A stretch of 64,000 nt of DNA from Bacillus niameyensis (GTDB taxonomy: Bacteria > Bacillota > Bacilli > Bacillales > Bacillaceae_C): contig NZ_LN831197.1 of the NCBI RefSeq assembly GCF_001375535.1, positions 3,266,780 through 3,330,779 on the forward strand, given 5' to 3'. This document shows, one piece after another, positions 9,524 through 19,188 of this stretch (positions are counted from its first letter, which is position 1; every line of letters starts with the position of its first letter). The position numbers and the translations under genes were made by a program. The notes beneath the pieces are model-generated. The model saw only the letters and a program-made list of their open reading frames with translations. It was not told the origin of the DNA and made no database searches.

Positions 9524-10909
9524 TTGAATACACTTTTCATTATCTTGAATATAGTTGGATTATTACTTTTAATTTGGGTGTTACTTTACATGCAGAAAAG
9601 GCATGTTTCCTTTTCTAAGCGGGTTTTTACCGCATTAGGATTCGGTATTCTTTTAGGCCTTGTCATTCATTTAATTTATGGAACAGATTCAACTGTAACG
9701 GAAACTTCTATTGAGTGGTTTAATATTGTCGGAAATGGCTATGTCTCATTATTGAAAATGATCGTTATGCCACTCGTTTTCATTTCGATTGTCGCTGCTT
9801 TTACAAAGCTGAAGTTCACAAATAATCTGGGGAAAATTAGTGCGTTAGTTATTGGGATTTTACTAGGAACGACAGCGATTGCTGCTGGAATTGGTATTGC
9901 ATCAGCGCTTGGATTTAATCTAGAAGGAATTGAACTGGAAGCAGGAGAAGCTGAAACGGCTCGAAATTCACAACTTGAGGAAACTGCTACAAGTGTAGAA
10001 GGGATGAATATACCTCAACAGATTATCAGTTTATTTCCGCAAAACCCCTTTATGGATTTAACTGGGGCGCGTCCAACATCCACGATCGCAGTCGTCATCT
10101 TTGCAGCGATTATGGGAATAGCCTATCTGGGGGTACGCAGGAAACAACCAGAGCAGGCAGAATTTTTTTCGAAAATTATAGACACGATCTATACTATAAT
10201 TATGCGGATTGTAACACTTGTTCTACGCCTAACCCCATATGGCGTTCTGGCTCTCATGGCAAGGGTTACAGCAACTAGTGACTATTCGGCCATTGCGAAA
10301 CTTGGAAAATTCGTGATCGCCTCCTATGCTGCCTTGATTGTCATGTTTTGTATTCATTTATTGTTATTGGCTCTTAGTGGACAAAATCCAATTACTTATG
10401 TAAAAAAGGCGATGCCAGTTCTCACTTTTGCATTTACATCAAGGTCGAGTGCTGGAACACTTCCGCTCAATATTAAAACCCAACAAGATGAAATGGGAGT
10501 ATCGGAGGGAATTGCCAATTTCGCAGGTTCATTCGGTTTATCGATTGGCCAAAATGGATGTGCGGGTATTTATCCAGCGATGTTAGCTATTATGGTTGCT
10601 CCAACCGCTGGAGTTAATCCACTCGACCCCATGTTTCTTGGCACGTTAATAATAGTTGTCGCCATTAGCTCATTTGGTGTAGCTGGAGTTGGTGGAGGAG
10701 CAACGTTTGCCGCTTTACTCGTATTATCCTCATTAAACTTGCCAATTGGAATTGTTGGGCTTCTTATATCAGTGGAACCGCTTATTGATATGGGGCGAAC
10801 TGCACTCAATGTTAGCGGAAGTATGACGGCAGGAATATTGACAAGCAAAGTAACAGGAGAACTTGATCAGGATATTTATAATCAGCCTAAACAACGGCTG
10901 CAAGTATAA
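9524..10909 (+). CDS. tcyP: L-cystine/dicarboxylate-type sodium symporter, TcyP-like
   Basis: A 461-residue secondary transporter with 8-10 membrane segments and the re-entrant loops of the glutamate/cystine symporter family: FTSRSSAGTLPLNI (HP1, serine-rich), SIGQNGCAGIYPAMLA and GVAGVGGGATFAALLV (HP2). Close in pattern to TcyP of B. subtilis, a high-affinity cystine importer. TTG start at 9524, fixed by GGGAGGTGGGATGAG directly upstream. Monocistronic; followed by a clear terminator. Confidence 0.9.
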   Translation: MNTLFIILNIVGLLLLIWVLLYMQKRHVSFSKRVFTALGFGILLGLVIHLIYGTDSTVTETSIEWFNIVGNGYVSLLKMIVMPLVFISIVAAFTKLKFTNNLGKISALVIGILLGTTAIAAGIGIASALGFNLEGIELEAGEAETARNSQLEETATSVEGMNIPQQIISLFPQNPFMDLTGARPTSTIAVVIFAAIMGIAYLGVRRKQPEQAEFFSKIIDTIYTIIMRIVTLVLRLTPYGVLALMARVTATSDYSAIAKLGKFVIASYAALIVMFCIHLLLLALSGQNPITYVKKAMPVLTFAFTSRSSAGTLPLNIKTQQDEMGVSEGIANFAGSFGLSIGQNGCAGIYPAMLAIMVAPTAGVNPLDPMFLGTLIIVVAISSFGVAGVGGGATFAALLVLSSLNLPIGIVGLLISVEPLIDMGRTALNVSGSMTAGILTSKVTGELDQDIYNQPKQRLQV

Positions 10910-10913
10910 AGAT

Positions 10914-10947
10914 GGGAAGACCAGAAAATTTGGTCTTCCCCTTTTTT
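10914..10947 (+). terminator. Rho-independent terminator after tcyP
   Basis: Perfect GGGAAGACCA / TGGTCTTCCC stem with a short loop, then six T. Confidence 0.93.
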
Positions 10948-10965
10948 GTGGCGGTTACACTTTTC

Positions 10966-11118
10966 GTTGTCTAGCTGTAGGCGGCAGCGACTAGCAAACT
11001 TTCAGCTTCTTCCTACGATAAGTCAACATCGGTTCGTCCTATCGGACTTACCGTGTTTCCTTTATCTCGTCAGAAGCTTAAAAAGTTTGTACGTCGCTAA
11101 ACGCCGCCTTCCGCTTTT
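10966..11118. repeat. Interspersed palindromic repeat, copy 1
   Basis: Shares long stretches with copies at 30197 and 35845 (inverted), including TTCCTACGATAAGTCAACAT, CGTGTTTCCTTTATCTCGTC and GTACGTCGCTAAAC. The two ends are imperfectly complementary so the whole can fold as a long hairpin. The right end runs into the convergent BrkB-family gene and supplies its stop codon and last few codons. Confidence 0.9.
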
Positions 11119-11912
11119 CTTTCAATCCAAGAAACATTAACAAGTCCGCCGATTAATAGGACAGCTGCACTAAAATAAAACCAGATCATCAGGACGATTA
11201 TATTAGCTACATAACCATATAACATTGAATAGCTGGCAAAATAAGTGACGTAATAAGAAAATCCGAATGAAACAATTTGCCAACCAATTGTGGAAAACAT
11301 TGCACCTGGTAAGGCATTTAAAAAAGAAACCTTTTTACTAGGGATTATTTTATATAAAAGTAAAAAGAAGAAAAATAAATAAAGAGAACCAGTACCCCAT
11401 TTAAAGATAACCCATGCTCTGTAAAACGGATTGGGAAGTTCGAAGTGCGATACGAGAAAGACACGTGCGATTTCCTCTCCAATTGGAACGAGAAGAGAAA
11501 TAGTTAAGGTTGTCATCAATCCAGCAGTCATGAGAAGATCCTTACCTAAGGCAAGGAAAAATCCTTCCTTTCTTACTACCTTATACACATCGTTCATTGA
11601 CCTGACAAAGGCTTGGACGGCCATAGAGGCGATCCAAAATCCAGCTAGCAAGCTGAGTGAGGCGAGTCTAGTTTGCTTCTTTCCGATCATACTCATAATA
11701 TTATCTTCTATCAAATTGAAGCTTGCTTTCGGTATAAAAGGCTCAATAGCATTTAAAATATCTTTTGGATGGATAGGGAAAAAACTTGTAATAGAAATAG
11801 CAAAAATGAGGAATGGAAAAAAAGCTAACATAAAATAATAGGCAATTAATGCAGATTGATCGTGAAACCGTTCGGTAAAAAATCGGTTGATTAAAGTAAC
11901 GATAGTGCTCAT
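11097..11912 (-). CDS. yfkH: YihY/BrkB-family membrane protein (YfkH-like)
   Basis: A 271-residue integral membrane protein with six hydrophobic segments and the family motif LIAYYFMLAFFPFLIF at the N-terminus; FSYYVTYFASYSMLYG and IVLMIWFYFSAAVLLIGG mark the C-terminal half. The family was once called ribonuclease BN; its real function is not settled. ATG at 11912 with AGAGGGAA upstream. The stop TAG (11097-11099) and the codons for the terminal KAEGGV lie inside interspersed repeat copy 1, so the natural C-terminus was replaced or extended by the repeat. Confidence 0.85.
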   Translation of the reverse strand: MSTIVTLINRFFTERFHDQSALIAYYFMLAFFPFLIFAISITSFFPIHPKDILNAIEPFIPKASFNLIEDNIMSMIGKKQTRLASLSLLAGFWIASMAVQAFVRSMNDVYKVVRKEGFFLALGKDLLMTAGLMTTLTISLLVPIGEEIARVFLVSHFELPNPFYRAWVIFKWGTGSLYLFFFFLLLYKIIPSKKVSFLNALPGAMFSTIGWQIVSFGFSYYVTYFASYSMLYGYVANIIVLMIWFYFSAAVLLIGGLVNVSWIERKAEGGV

Positions 11913-12129
11913 TCAACATTCCCTCTTTCAAAATCCCTCTTAACTATTTTTGGCAGTTCATTACAAAAGAAAACCTTTATTTTTACATTTCCTGAAAAGT
12001 AATCGGCAACTGGTAAATATTTACATATAATTTACAAAATATTACAATATTTTCAAAAACAAGTTGATAGAATAGAGTTGCCATTCTATGTTTTACATCG
12101 AGCAGGAGAAAAATAAGGAGGAGAACGGG

Positions 12130-15100
12130 TTGATTGTTAAGAGGAATTTTTTAGTTTATGTACTGAGTTTTTTGCTAGTCTTGCAATCTTTACTTTTTCA
12201 GACATCTTATAAAACAGTAGCAGCGGCAAATTCTTCCTATCAGTTGGGAACGGTCATTGAATCATGGACAAGATCTGTAGCCCCGGGAGTCGAAGAAACA
12301 ACGATGACATTGGCTACGGAGAGAGGGCGGCAAGAAGTCTTTATTATGGGAGTGAATCAAGGAAATCCGGATGTGCATATCGAGGTGGGCCTTCCTAATG
12401 GGAAAGACTTTGGTTTGCAAACGGTTAGGAAGCAAGCTGAAGCTGTATCGCAGCCTGGGCATGTTGTAGTTGGTGGTGTAAATGCTGACTTTTTTAATAC
12501 ATCAAATGGAGTTCCAATTGGTTCTGTAATACGAGAAGGGAAAATTCTCCAAGGGATCAATACTGAAACATTCGGAATTAAAGAAAATGGTCAAGGTATC
12601 ATTGGCTATCCTGAACCGTCATACTCTATTGTTGCAGAAAATATAGAGATGGAGATTCATAGAGTGAATGGAATACGTGGCGATAATCAGCTAGTTTTAT
12701 ATACATCTGATCAAGAATCGACAAACACAAATCAATATGGAACAGAGATCATTTTATCAGATGTGACAGGGGATATTCGTGAAGTGGGTGAGGTGACAGC
12801 CACAGTAGAAACTATACTCGTGGACCAAGGAAATACACCTATTCCAGAGGGGAAGCTTGTTCTTTCTGGTCACGGCGCACATGCAGACTTCTTACAAACT
12901 CTTAAAGAAGGACAAGCCATCGAATTGAGAACGATGGTTGCTCCAGGCTGGGAGGATGTAAAGGAAGCGCTCGGTGGACGGATTACTCTAGTAAAAAATG
13001 GCGAGAAGACAGAGATTGAAGAAAGCTCATTCACAACGACACTCGCACCGAGAACAGCGGTAGGCATCAAAGCGGATGGAAGTATATTTTTTTTAGTGAT
13101 CGACGGGAGACAACCAGGTTATTCGGAAGGTGTAACGATCTTTGAGTTACAGAATTTAATGTACGATTTAGGTGCGGTGGAGGCGCTAAATTTAGATGGA
13201 GGTGGTTCTTCGACATTTTTGACTCGTGCGAATGGAGAATCAGGGTTACATCTTATGAATAGTCCGTCTGATGGAATAGAAAGAAGTGTCGCCAATTCCT
13301 TTCTCGTTGTCTCTACAGCAGAGGAGGGGGAACTTGGTCAACTAGCAGTTCAACCAGATCATATGTTGATGCTTTCTGGAAGTACGTATGATTTTACAGC
13401 CAAAGGTATGGACATGGCTTTTAACCCTGTTAAAATGAATGAAAAGCCAAGCTGGAGTTTGGATGATGTAACTCTAGGGACAATAGATTCTTCCGGAAAG
13501 TTTACCGCTGGACAAGAAGCGAAGACAGGCCTTTTAAGAGCTACTTTAAATGGAGCTGAAGGAACCTCAGAAATTACTGTTGTCAATGAATTGACAGATC
13601 TTCAATTCGGGCAGGATACGATCACGGTTAAACGTGGTGAAGAAATGATGATTGATGTAAGGGCCTTCTCGAATGGAAGAATGGTTCATGCCAATCCAGC
13701 TAATTTTGAATGGGAAGTTACTGGTGATGTCGGAATGATCAATGAAGCAGGGACATTTAAAGCTACAAATAAAACGGCATCAGGGACGATAACAGCAAGT
13801 TTCGGCAACCAGTCTGCCACGATGAATATTCAAGTTGGTAAACTGCCTGTTGTTTTAGAAACATTCGAAAATGGAATAGAAGATTGGACATGGAGTGGAG
13901 CCCGCTACCAATCTGTGTCAATTCGTCAAACAACCTATCCAGAACCAGCAAGATTTGGCGACCATGCACTTGAACTTAAATATGATTTTACTGGAACAAC
14001 TGGAACTTCAGGTGCTTACGCCCATACGAAGGATCCGATTATTTTGGAAGACTACCCTGAAGCTATTGGACTGTGGGTATATGGCGATGGAAAAGGACAC
14101 TGGTTAAGGTCACAGTTACGAGATGGAGATAATAATGCATTCCCAATTGATTTTGATAATAACATCAATTGGACAGGTTGGAGATATTTAGAAGCGCCAG
14201 TGCCAGCTGGAAAATCAACACCATTAAAATTAGATTTGGCTGTTAGATTAATGGAAACAAGTGATGATAAGAAAAACGCTGGAGCTATTTATGTTGATAA
14301 TATTCGAGCTGTTTATGGAGAAACAGATGATGATTTAATCAATCCTACGATTTCTGGTGAATATCCTGCAGCAAATGAGGTCATTGTCACTAATGAATTA
14401 AAAATTGGAGCTTTTGCAGAAGATAATGAAGGTGGCACAGGAATTAATCCTTCACGGATGTGGATGTATATCGATGGAATCGAGGTAGAACCAGAGTATA
14501 CTGAAGAAACAGGAGAAATTTCGTTTACACCTGATGGGCCATTATTGGATGGATATCATCAAGTTAAAATTGTCGTTCAAGACCATTTTGGTAATGAAAC
14601 AGAGCGGATTTGGCAATTTGAAATCGATAGTGGCAGTCCAGGAGTAAAGCCCCTTTTTGAACAGGAAGCTTTTATCGGCAATCCATTTGACATTACTCTT
14701 CAAACAAGTCAATTGAATGAAATGGAAAGCCTAAAATTACAATTTTCTTTTAGTCCAGATAAACTTGATGTTGTAAAGAGGCAGTTGATCCTTGACGAGA
14801 AAATTTCAAAACAACATATTGTCCGAAATGAGATTACAGAAAATGGACAAATTTATCTTGAGTTGAAGGATCTAGATCAAATTGCAGATGGAGATAAAAT
14901 TAGGAAACTAGCCAAACTGCCATTATTGATGAAAAAAGATTCCGCTGAAACAGTTCAAGTGAAATTTGAGGGTGGAAGTACGGTCATCAAAGGAAAATCC
15001 ATTTCTATTTTTATCCCTAATATGGATATTGCGGCTAAGGCCCACTATGAAATTGCTCTAGACCGTGCATCTGTAGGTTTTGATAGTAAAATATCCGTTA

Positions 15101-16635
15101 CAGATGAACGAGGAAAGCCGGCGAAGGGAGTAGACATTCACGTTGTTTCACCCGATAATCAGCTAGCGGTAATCAAAGCAAAAGAAGCAGTTGTCTACAA
15201 AGAGCCTAAGTCAAACAGCGAAAAGATCATGAAGTTGAAAAAACATGAGCCTACTATTCTTGTTGAGAAACAAGCTGGGTGGCTAAAAGTCAGACATGGA
15301 GAGCAAGAAGGTTGGATTAAGGCGTCAGACGCAAGTATTTCTCCGTGGACATTAGGTACAACAGATAATCAAGGGAAAATAAAAACGGATAGACTATCCA
15401 TTATTCCTGGTGAGCTTATTATTCAAGCGCAGAATAATAAGCGCTACAGCTTCCAAACGAAGATCGATGTTCTAAAACATCTTGGATCGCAAGCACCTGA
15501 ACGAACTAACCTTACGTTTAATGGAAAGAATAAGAGCCTTAATATTACTTGGACAACTTCTCCGTTAATAACAAATTCTGTTGTTCAAATTGTCCCAACA
15601 TCAGAATATGAAAAGCACGGATTTACTAAAAAATCTGTTAAAGAAGTAAAAGGAACAAGCACATACCATGCGTTTGAAGCGGGTGAAGTTCAAGTTCATA
15701 CAGCTCGACTGAATGGACTAAAGGATGGAGAAGCTTATACGTATCGGGTTGGCGACGGAACGAAAACAGGTTGGAGTGAAGTGGGCAGTTTTACAACTGA
15801 GAAAAAGAAAGATAATGATTTCAACTTTATCTTAATGGGAGATACTCAGTCTTTGCCAAATCAAACAGAGAATGGTTTTGGTGTTTTCACTGAACTATTT
15901 ACAAAGGCAAAACAAGAAAATGAAGATGCTGCGTTCATTGTCCATGTAGGCGATATGGTCGATGATGGAAATCTATATTCTCACTGGGATGCCTTCTTTG
16001 AGTCTATGAAAGATTCCAAACTTGCTCCATCAACACCATTTGTTCCTGTTGTTGGGAACCATGAAAACATTGGAAATGGTGTCGAGACATTTAAGCGACT
16101 CTTTAGCATGCCAGATAATGGTCCGGCCAATTTTAAAGGGACCGTCTATTCCTTTGACTATGGGAATGCTCATTTCGCTGTCCTCAATACAGAAACGACA
16201 AAAGAAGGTTTGCTAGAACAAGCAGAGTGGCTCAAGAAAGATATGGCGAAATCTAAGAAAAAATGGAAGATTGTCATTTATCATCGATCTCCATATAATT
16301 CAAATCCAGCGGCAGGAAGTGAAACAGTGAAAGAAGTATGGCCTCCTGTTTTTGATGAGATTGGTATTGATTTAGCCATTTCAGGTCATGATCATTCCTA
16401 TGTCAGAACGATTCCTTTGAAAAATGGTGAATTGAATAAGGAAGGAACCACCTATATCATTGCTGGATCGACTGGGCAAAAATATTATGCGACAACGCCA
16501 CAACCGTATATGGATGTTTACTTTGATGAAAAAACACAAGTGTATACAAATGTATCAGTTACAGATAAGGGGATTAACATACTCGTTAAGACCCGTGACG
16601 GAAGAGTTGTGGATGAGCATGTTTTGAAAAAGTAG
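12130..16635 (+). CDS. Secreted multidomain phosphodiester glycosidase fused to calcineurin-like phosphatase
   Basis: A 1501-residue exported protein. Signal peptide: residues 1-34 (to VAAANS). In order I see: a NAGPA-type phosphodiester glycosidase domain (about 80-395; NADFFNTSNGVPIGS and LNLDGGGSSTFL), two Ig-like domains (about 400-570), a jelly-roll carbohydrate-binding-like domain (575-730; ETFENGIEDWTW), another Ig-like domain (735-835), a cohesin-like domain (840-965), an SH3-like domain (1018-1075), a purple-acid-phosphatase N-terminal Fn3 domain (1120-1225) and a metallophosphoesterase (1230-1455; GDTQ at 1237, GDMVDDG, GNHEN, GHDHSYVRT). No LPXTG or membrane anchor is visible; SH3 and Ig modules may hold it to the wall. 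Start TTG 12130 from AAGGAGGAG upstream; an in-frame ATG at 12088 lacks a site. The pairing suggests removal of sugar-1-phosphate from a phosphodiester polymer and then of phosphate (inference). Confidence 0.85.
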   Translation: MIVKRNFLVYVLSFLLVLQSLLFQTSYKTVAAANSSYQLGTVIESWTRSVAPGVEETTMTLATERGRQEVFIMGVNQGNPDVHIEVGLPNGKDFGLQTVRKQAEAVSQPGHVVVGGVNADFFNTSNGVPIGSVIREGKILQGINTETFGIKENGQGIIGYPEPSYSIVAENIEMEIHRVNGIRGDNQLVLYTSDQESTNTNQYGTEIILSDVTGDIREVGEVTATVETILVDQGNTPIPEGKLVLSGHGAHADFLQTLKEGQAIELRTMVAPGWEDVKEALGGRITLVKNGEKTEIEESSFTTTLAPRTAVGIKADGSIFFLVIDGRQPGYSEGVTIFELQNLMYDLGAVEALNLDGGGSSTFLTRANGESGLHLMNSPSDGIERSVANSFLVVSTAEEGELGQLAVQPDHMLMLSGSTYDFTAKGMDMAFNPVKMNEKPSWSLDDVTLGTIDSSGKFTAGQEAKTGLLRATLNGAEGTSEITVVNELTDLQFGQDTITVKRGEEMMIDVRAFSNGRMVHANPANFEWEVTGDVGMINEAGTFKATNKTASGTITASFGNQSATMNIQVGKLPVVLETFENGIEDWTWSGARYQSVSIRQTTYPEPARFGDHALELKYDFTGTTGTSGAYAHTKDPIILEDYPEAIGLWVYGDGKGHWLRSQLRDGDNNAFPIDFDNNINWTGWRYLEAPVPAGKSTPLKLDLAVRLMETSDDKKNAGAIYVDNIRAVYGETDDDLINPTISGEYPAANEVIVTNELKIGAFAEDNEGGTGINPSRMWMYIDGIEVEPEYTEETGEISFTPDGPLLDGYHQVKIVVQDHFGNETERIWQFEIDSGSPGVKPLFEQEAFIGNPFDITLQTSQLNEMESLKLQFSFSPDKLDVVKRQLILDEKISKQHIVRNEITENGQIYLELKDLDQIADGDKIRKLAKLPLLMKKDSAETVQVKFEGGSTVIKGKSISIFIPNMDIAAKAHYEIALDRASVGFDSKISVTDERGKPAKGVDIHVVSPDNQLAVIKAKEAVVYKEPKSNSEKIMKLKKHEPTILVEKQAGWLKVRHGEQEGWIKASDASISPWTLGTTDNQGKIKTDRLSIIPGELIIQAQNNKRYSFQTKIDVLKHLGSQAPERTNLTFNGKNKSLNITWTTSPLITNSVVQIVPTSEYEKHGFTKKSVKEVKGTSTYHAFEAGEVQVHTARLNGLKDGEAYTYRVGDGTKTGWSEVGSFTTEKKKDNDFNFILMGDTQSLPNQTENGFGVFTELFTKAKQENEDAAFIVHVGDMVDDGNLYSHWDAFFESMKDSKLAPSTPFVPVVGNHENIGNGVETFKRLFSMPDNGPANFKGTVYSFDYGNAHFAVLNTETTKEGLLEQAEWLKKDMAKSKKKWKIVIYHRSPYNSNPAAGSETVKEVWPPVFDEIGIDLAISGHDHSYVRTIPLKNGELNKEGTTYIIAGSTGQKYYATTPQPYMDVYFDEKTQVYTNVSVTDKGINILVKTRDGRVVDEHVLKK

Positions 16636-16689
16636 TAATGGAGAAAATTCGCTGGGACGCTCATTAAGGCGAACGGTGCAACAATAAAA

Positions 16690-16729
16690 GAGACTCCGTA
16701 CAAAAGCGATTATTTTCTGAAGGAGTCTC
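16690..16729 (+). other. Hairpin downstream of the multidomain protein gene
   Basis: GAGACTCC / GGAGTCTC separated by 24 bases. No T-run follows, so it is a weak terminator candidate or an mRNA 3'-end structure. Confidence 0.4.
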
Positions 16730-16850
16730 AAGCGCCCGAATCATGGCCACAATCGTATGTTTCAAGTTAAAACCTTGACAGTCCGATCAAGTACTAAACG
16801 AGATTAAAAATAATGTACAAAATACTTTCGATAGAAGCACAAACAAAGAG

Positions 16851-16877
16851 GAGGATGTCCAATATTTGGACATCCTC
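16851..16877. terminator. Convergent hairpin terminator
   Basis: Perfect 12-bp stem GAGGATGTCCAA / TTGGACATCCTC with a 3-base loop. It lies 8 bases past the stop of the leftward oxidoreductase gene and 215 bases after the rightward gene, so it can serve both. The T-tracts are poor. Confidence 0.7.
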
Positions 16878-16885
16878 TCATTTAC

Positions 16886-17863
16886 TTAGTTCACTCTCAA
16901 TACGATTTTCCCAGCATTTTTATTTTGCTCCATATGTTTATGAGCCTCATTTACATGCTCCCAATCCCATACGGAGTCAATAATCGGCTCTAGCCTTCCC
17001 GTTGCAAATTTTTCAAGGGCAAAGTCCGAAAAATCTTTCGTTAACTGGACTTTTCTGTCAACACTTTGAGAGCGTAATGCTGTACCAATCACTTGAATAC
17101 GTTTAAAGAGTAACTTGCTAAGATTAACTTCATTTACTTTTGCGCCACCCATTGTACCAATCAAAATTAACTTTCCGTCCGTAGCAAGTGAGTCAATGTT
17201 GTGTTCCCAATAAGGAGCACCGATAAAGTCTAAAATCAGGTTTACACCTTTACCGGCAGTAGCTTCCAGAACTTTAGTCGAAAATGGACCTTCCTTATAA
17301 TCAATTGCCACCCCCGCCCCAAGTGAAAGGCATAACTCTCTTTTCTCAGCAGTACCAGCAGTCACGATTGTATTGGCTCCCGCCTCACGAGCAAGTTGAA
17401 TAGCGGCCGTTCCAACCCCGCTTGCACCTGCGTGGACAAGCACAGTTTCTCCTTTTTGCAAATTGCCTAGCCAAAACATGTTTAAATAAGCAGTCAAAAA
17501 GACTTCAGGAATGGCAGCTGCTTCTTCAAATGAAAGGTTTTCTGGAATCCGCATCGCCATAGCGGCCGGAATGGTAACGTACTCAGCGTAGCCACCGCCG
17601 GGTAGAAGGGCGAAAACACGGTCTCCTTTTTTCCAACCTTCCACATCTGTTCCGATTTCCTCAATTACTCCGCTCATTTCTAAGCCGAGAATGGAAGAAG
17701 CGCCTGCAGGTGGCGGATAGAGTCCGCGTTTTTGTAGCAGGTCCGCCCTGTTAAGCGCTGCTGCCTTGACCTTGACTAATAGTTCGTTTTTGTTAATCAC
17801 GGGCTTTTCGGATTGGCCAACAGACAAAATATGTGTAGAATCCTCTACAAGAATGGCCTTCAT
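16886..17863 (-). CDS. NAD(P)H:quinone oxidoreductase, zinc-free MDR family (PIG3-like)
   Basis: A 325-residue medium-chain dehydrogenase/reductase. The N-terminal GroES-like domain has AALNRADLLQKRGLYPPP and GLEMSGVIEEIG; the Rossmann domain has VLVHAGASGVGTAAIQLA. The catalytic-zinc cysteine and histidine of alcohol dehydrogenases are absent, and NRADLLQ with YPPP is characteristic of the TP53I3/PIG3 branch of quinone oxidoreductases. Likely one- or two-electron reduction of quinones with NADPH. ATG at 17863 with AGAAGGGA upstream. The AI-2E-type gene ends 18 bp before it on the same strand, so the two may be cotranscribed. Confidence 0.88.
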   Translation of the reverse strand: MKAILVEDSTHILSVGQSEKPVINKNELLVKVKAAALNRADLLQKRGLYPPPAGASSILGLEMSGVIEEIGTDVEGWKKGDRVFALLPGGGYAEYVTIPAAMAMRIPENLSFEEAAAIPEVFLTAYLNMFWLGNLQKGETVLVHAGASGVGTAAIQLAREAGANTIVTAGTAEKRELCLSLGAGVAIDYKEGPFSTKVLEATAGKGVNLILDFIGAPYWEHNIDSLATDGKLILIGTMGGAKVNEVNLSKLLFKRIQVIGTALRSQSVDRKVQLTKDFSDFALEKFATGRLEPIIDSVWDWEHVNEAHKHMEQNKNAGKIVLRVN

Positions 17864-17881
17864 TTCTATCGATCCCTTCTT

Positions 17882-18901
17882 TTAAGGTGATAATTGAGGC
17901 GTCTCTTTATTCGTTACACCTAGTACATCAAGTAAGAAAACAAAAATCGGAATTCCAATAATTAGTCCCCAAACACCGAGGAAGTTTTGTGAAAAAATCA
18001 GAACGATGAAAGTGTAAAAAACAGGTAGATCTGTTTTACTGGACATTAGTTTTGGATTCAATATATACGCTTCAACACCATGAATTACTGCAATTGCTAT
18101 TAACACATAAACTACTTTCATAAATCCCCCAATAGTATAAGCGATTATACAAAGAGGGATAAGGGATATGATCACACCTGCGACAGGTATGAGCCCTAGA
18201 AAAAAGATCATAATACCTAATCCGATAATTTGCGGAAATCCCATAATCGACAAAGCAATAACGGATAACACACAGTTAATAATAGCGATCATAAACTGAG
18301 CTTCGATAACTTTACCGAAAGTTTGAGTGAATTTCCTTCCGAAAAATTCAATTTCATTATAAAAAGGTGCTATCTTACTACTTTTAAATTTACTAGTAAA
18401 TGCTTGTAAGCGTGGTTTTTCAAGGAGAAAAAATAAACTTAAAATCAATGCTATCAAAACATCGACACTTATTTTACTTATATCAGTAAAAGATTTTAGT
18501 AGAAAGGAAAATCCATTCTCTAAATAGTCAGTAATTTTGTTGTTGGAAATAATCTCTTTTATATAATTCACTACAACATTTTCATTTGGTTGTGTGTAAA
18601 ATGCTGTGATTCGTTTGATGAGCTCGCTAATTTCCAATGTAATAACTGGTAGATATTTCACTAATCCAAACACGAGCAAGCCAACAATTAGTGTGTACAT
18701 GATTAATACAAGCAATCTACGATTTAATGGAACACGCTTTGCTGTAAATCCTACGAGGCGATCCATTAAAAAAGAAAAAATAAATGTTAGAAGTATTAAG
18801 TTAATCATACTCCTCATAGCATATAGAATTAATACTAATAACCCAAAAATAATAAGGCGTTTTACGCCCTTCTTTTGGAAGATTTCCACTATCCCGTTCA
18901 T
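17882..18901 (-). CDS. AI-2E family transporter (PerM/YdbI-like)
   Basis: A 339-residue membrane protein with about eight hydrophobic segments; two near the N-terminus, a soluble stretch (about residues 75-130, 165-195), then a cluster that includes GLGIMIFFLGLIPVAGVIISLIP and the terminal ILNPKLMSSKTDLPVF plus GVWGLIIGIPIF blocks, which are the hallmark of the family. Some members have been linked to AI-2 export or sodium/proton exchange; the name does not prove either. ATG at 18901 with AAGGGGAA upstream. Confidence 0.85.
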   Translation of the reverse strand: MNGIVEIFQKKGVKRLIIFGLLVLILYAMRSMINLILLTFIFSFLMDRLVGFTAKRVPLNRRLLVLIMYTLIVGLLVFGLVKYLPVITLEISELIKRITAFYTQPNENVVVNYIKEIISNNKITDYLENGFSFLLKSFTDISKISVDVLIALILSLFFLLEKPRLQAFTSKFKSSKIAPFYNEIEFFGRKFTQTFGKVIEAQFMIAIINCVLSVIALSIMGFPQIIGLGIMIFFLGLIPVAGVIISLIPLCIIAYTIGGFMKVVYVLIAIAVIHGVEAYILNPKLMSSKTDLPVFYTFIVLIFSQNFLGVWGLIIGIPIFVFLLDVLGVTNKETPQLSP

Positions 18902-19188
18902 TTAGAGCATTTCCCCTTAGTATGTATCGATTTCTTTGTAGATCATCCATTATGATACCTCACTATTTATTATCAAGTTATATGATAAAGTTTACAAGCA
19001 CTAGTTTATTATTTTTTTCGTTTTTTAAGGATGACCGAACTAGTAAGAAATAACATTAGTATTACATCGGATAACCTCGTCCTAATATTAAAACTCTATT
19101 AAAAATCTCGAAGTAATATGTTATCTTAAAAGAACCGGAATTATTCAATATGGTAATTAACAGTAGTAAAAGAGGTTGCTTTTATAAT
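18902..19188. other. Divergent spacer without a gene
   Basis: AT-rich 287-bp region between a leftward and a rightward gene. I see no reading frame of note; it presumably carries promoters for both, but no well-formed pair stands out. Confidence 0.5.

Noticed and set aside
10946..11140. 64-codon plus-strand frame across repeat copy 1
   Set aside because: It is made of the palindromic repeat itself; the product is not protein-like and there is no ribosome binding site.
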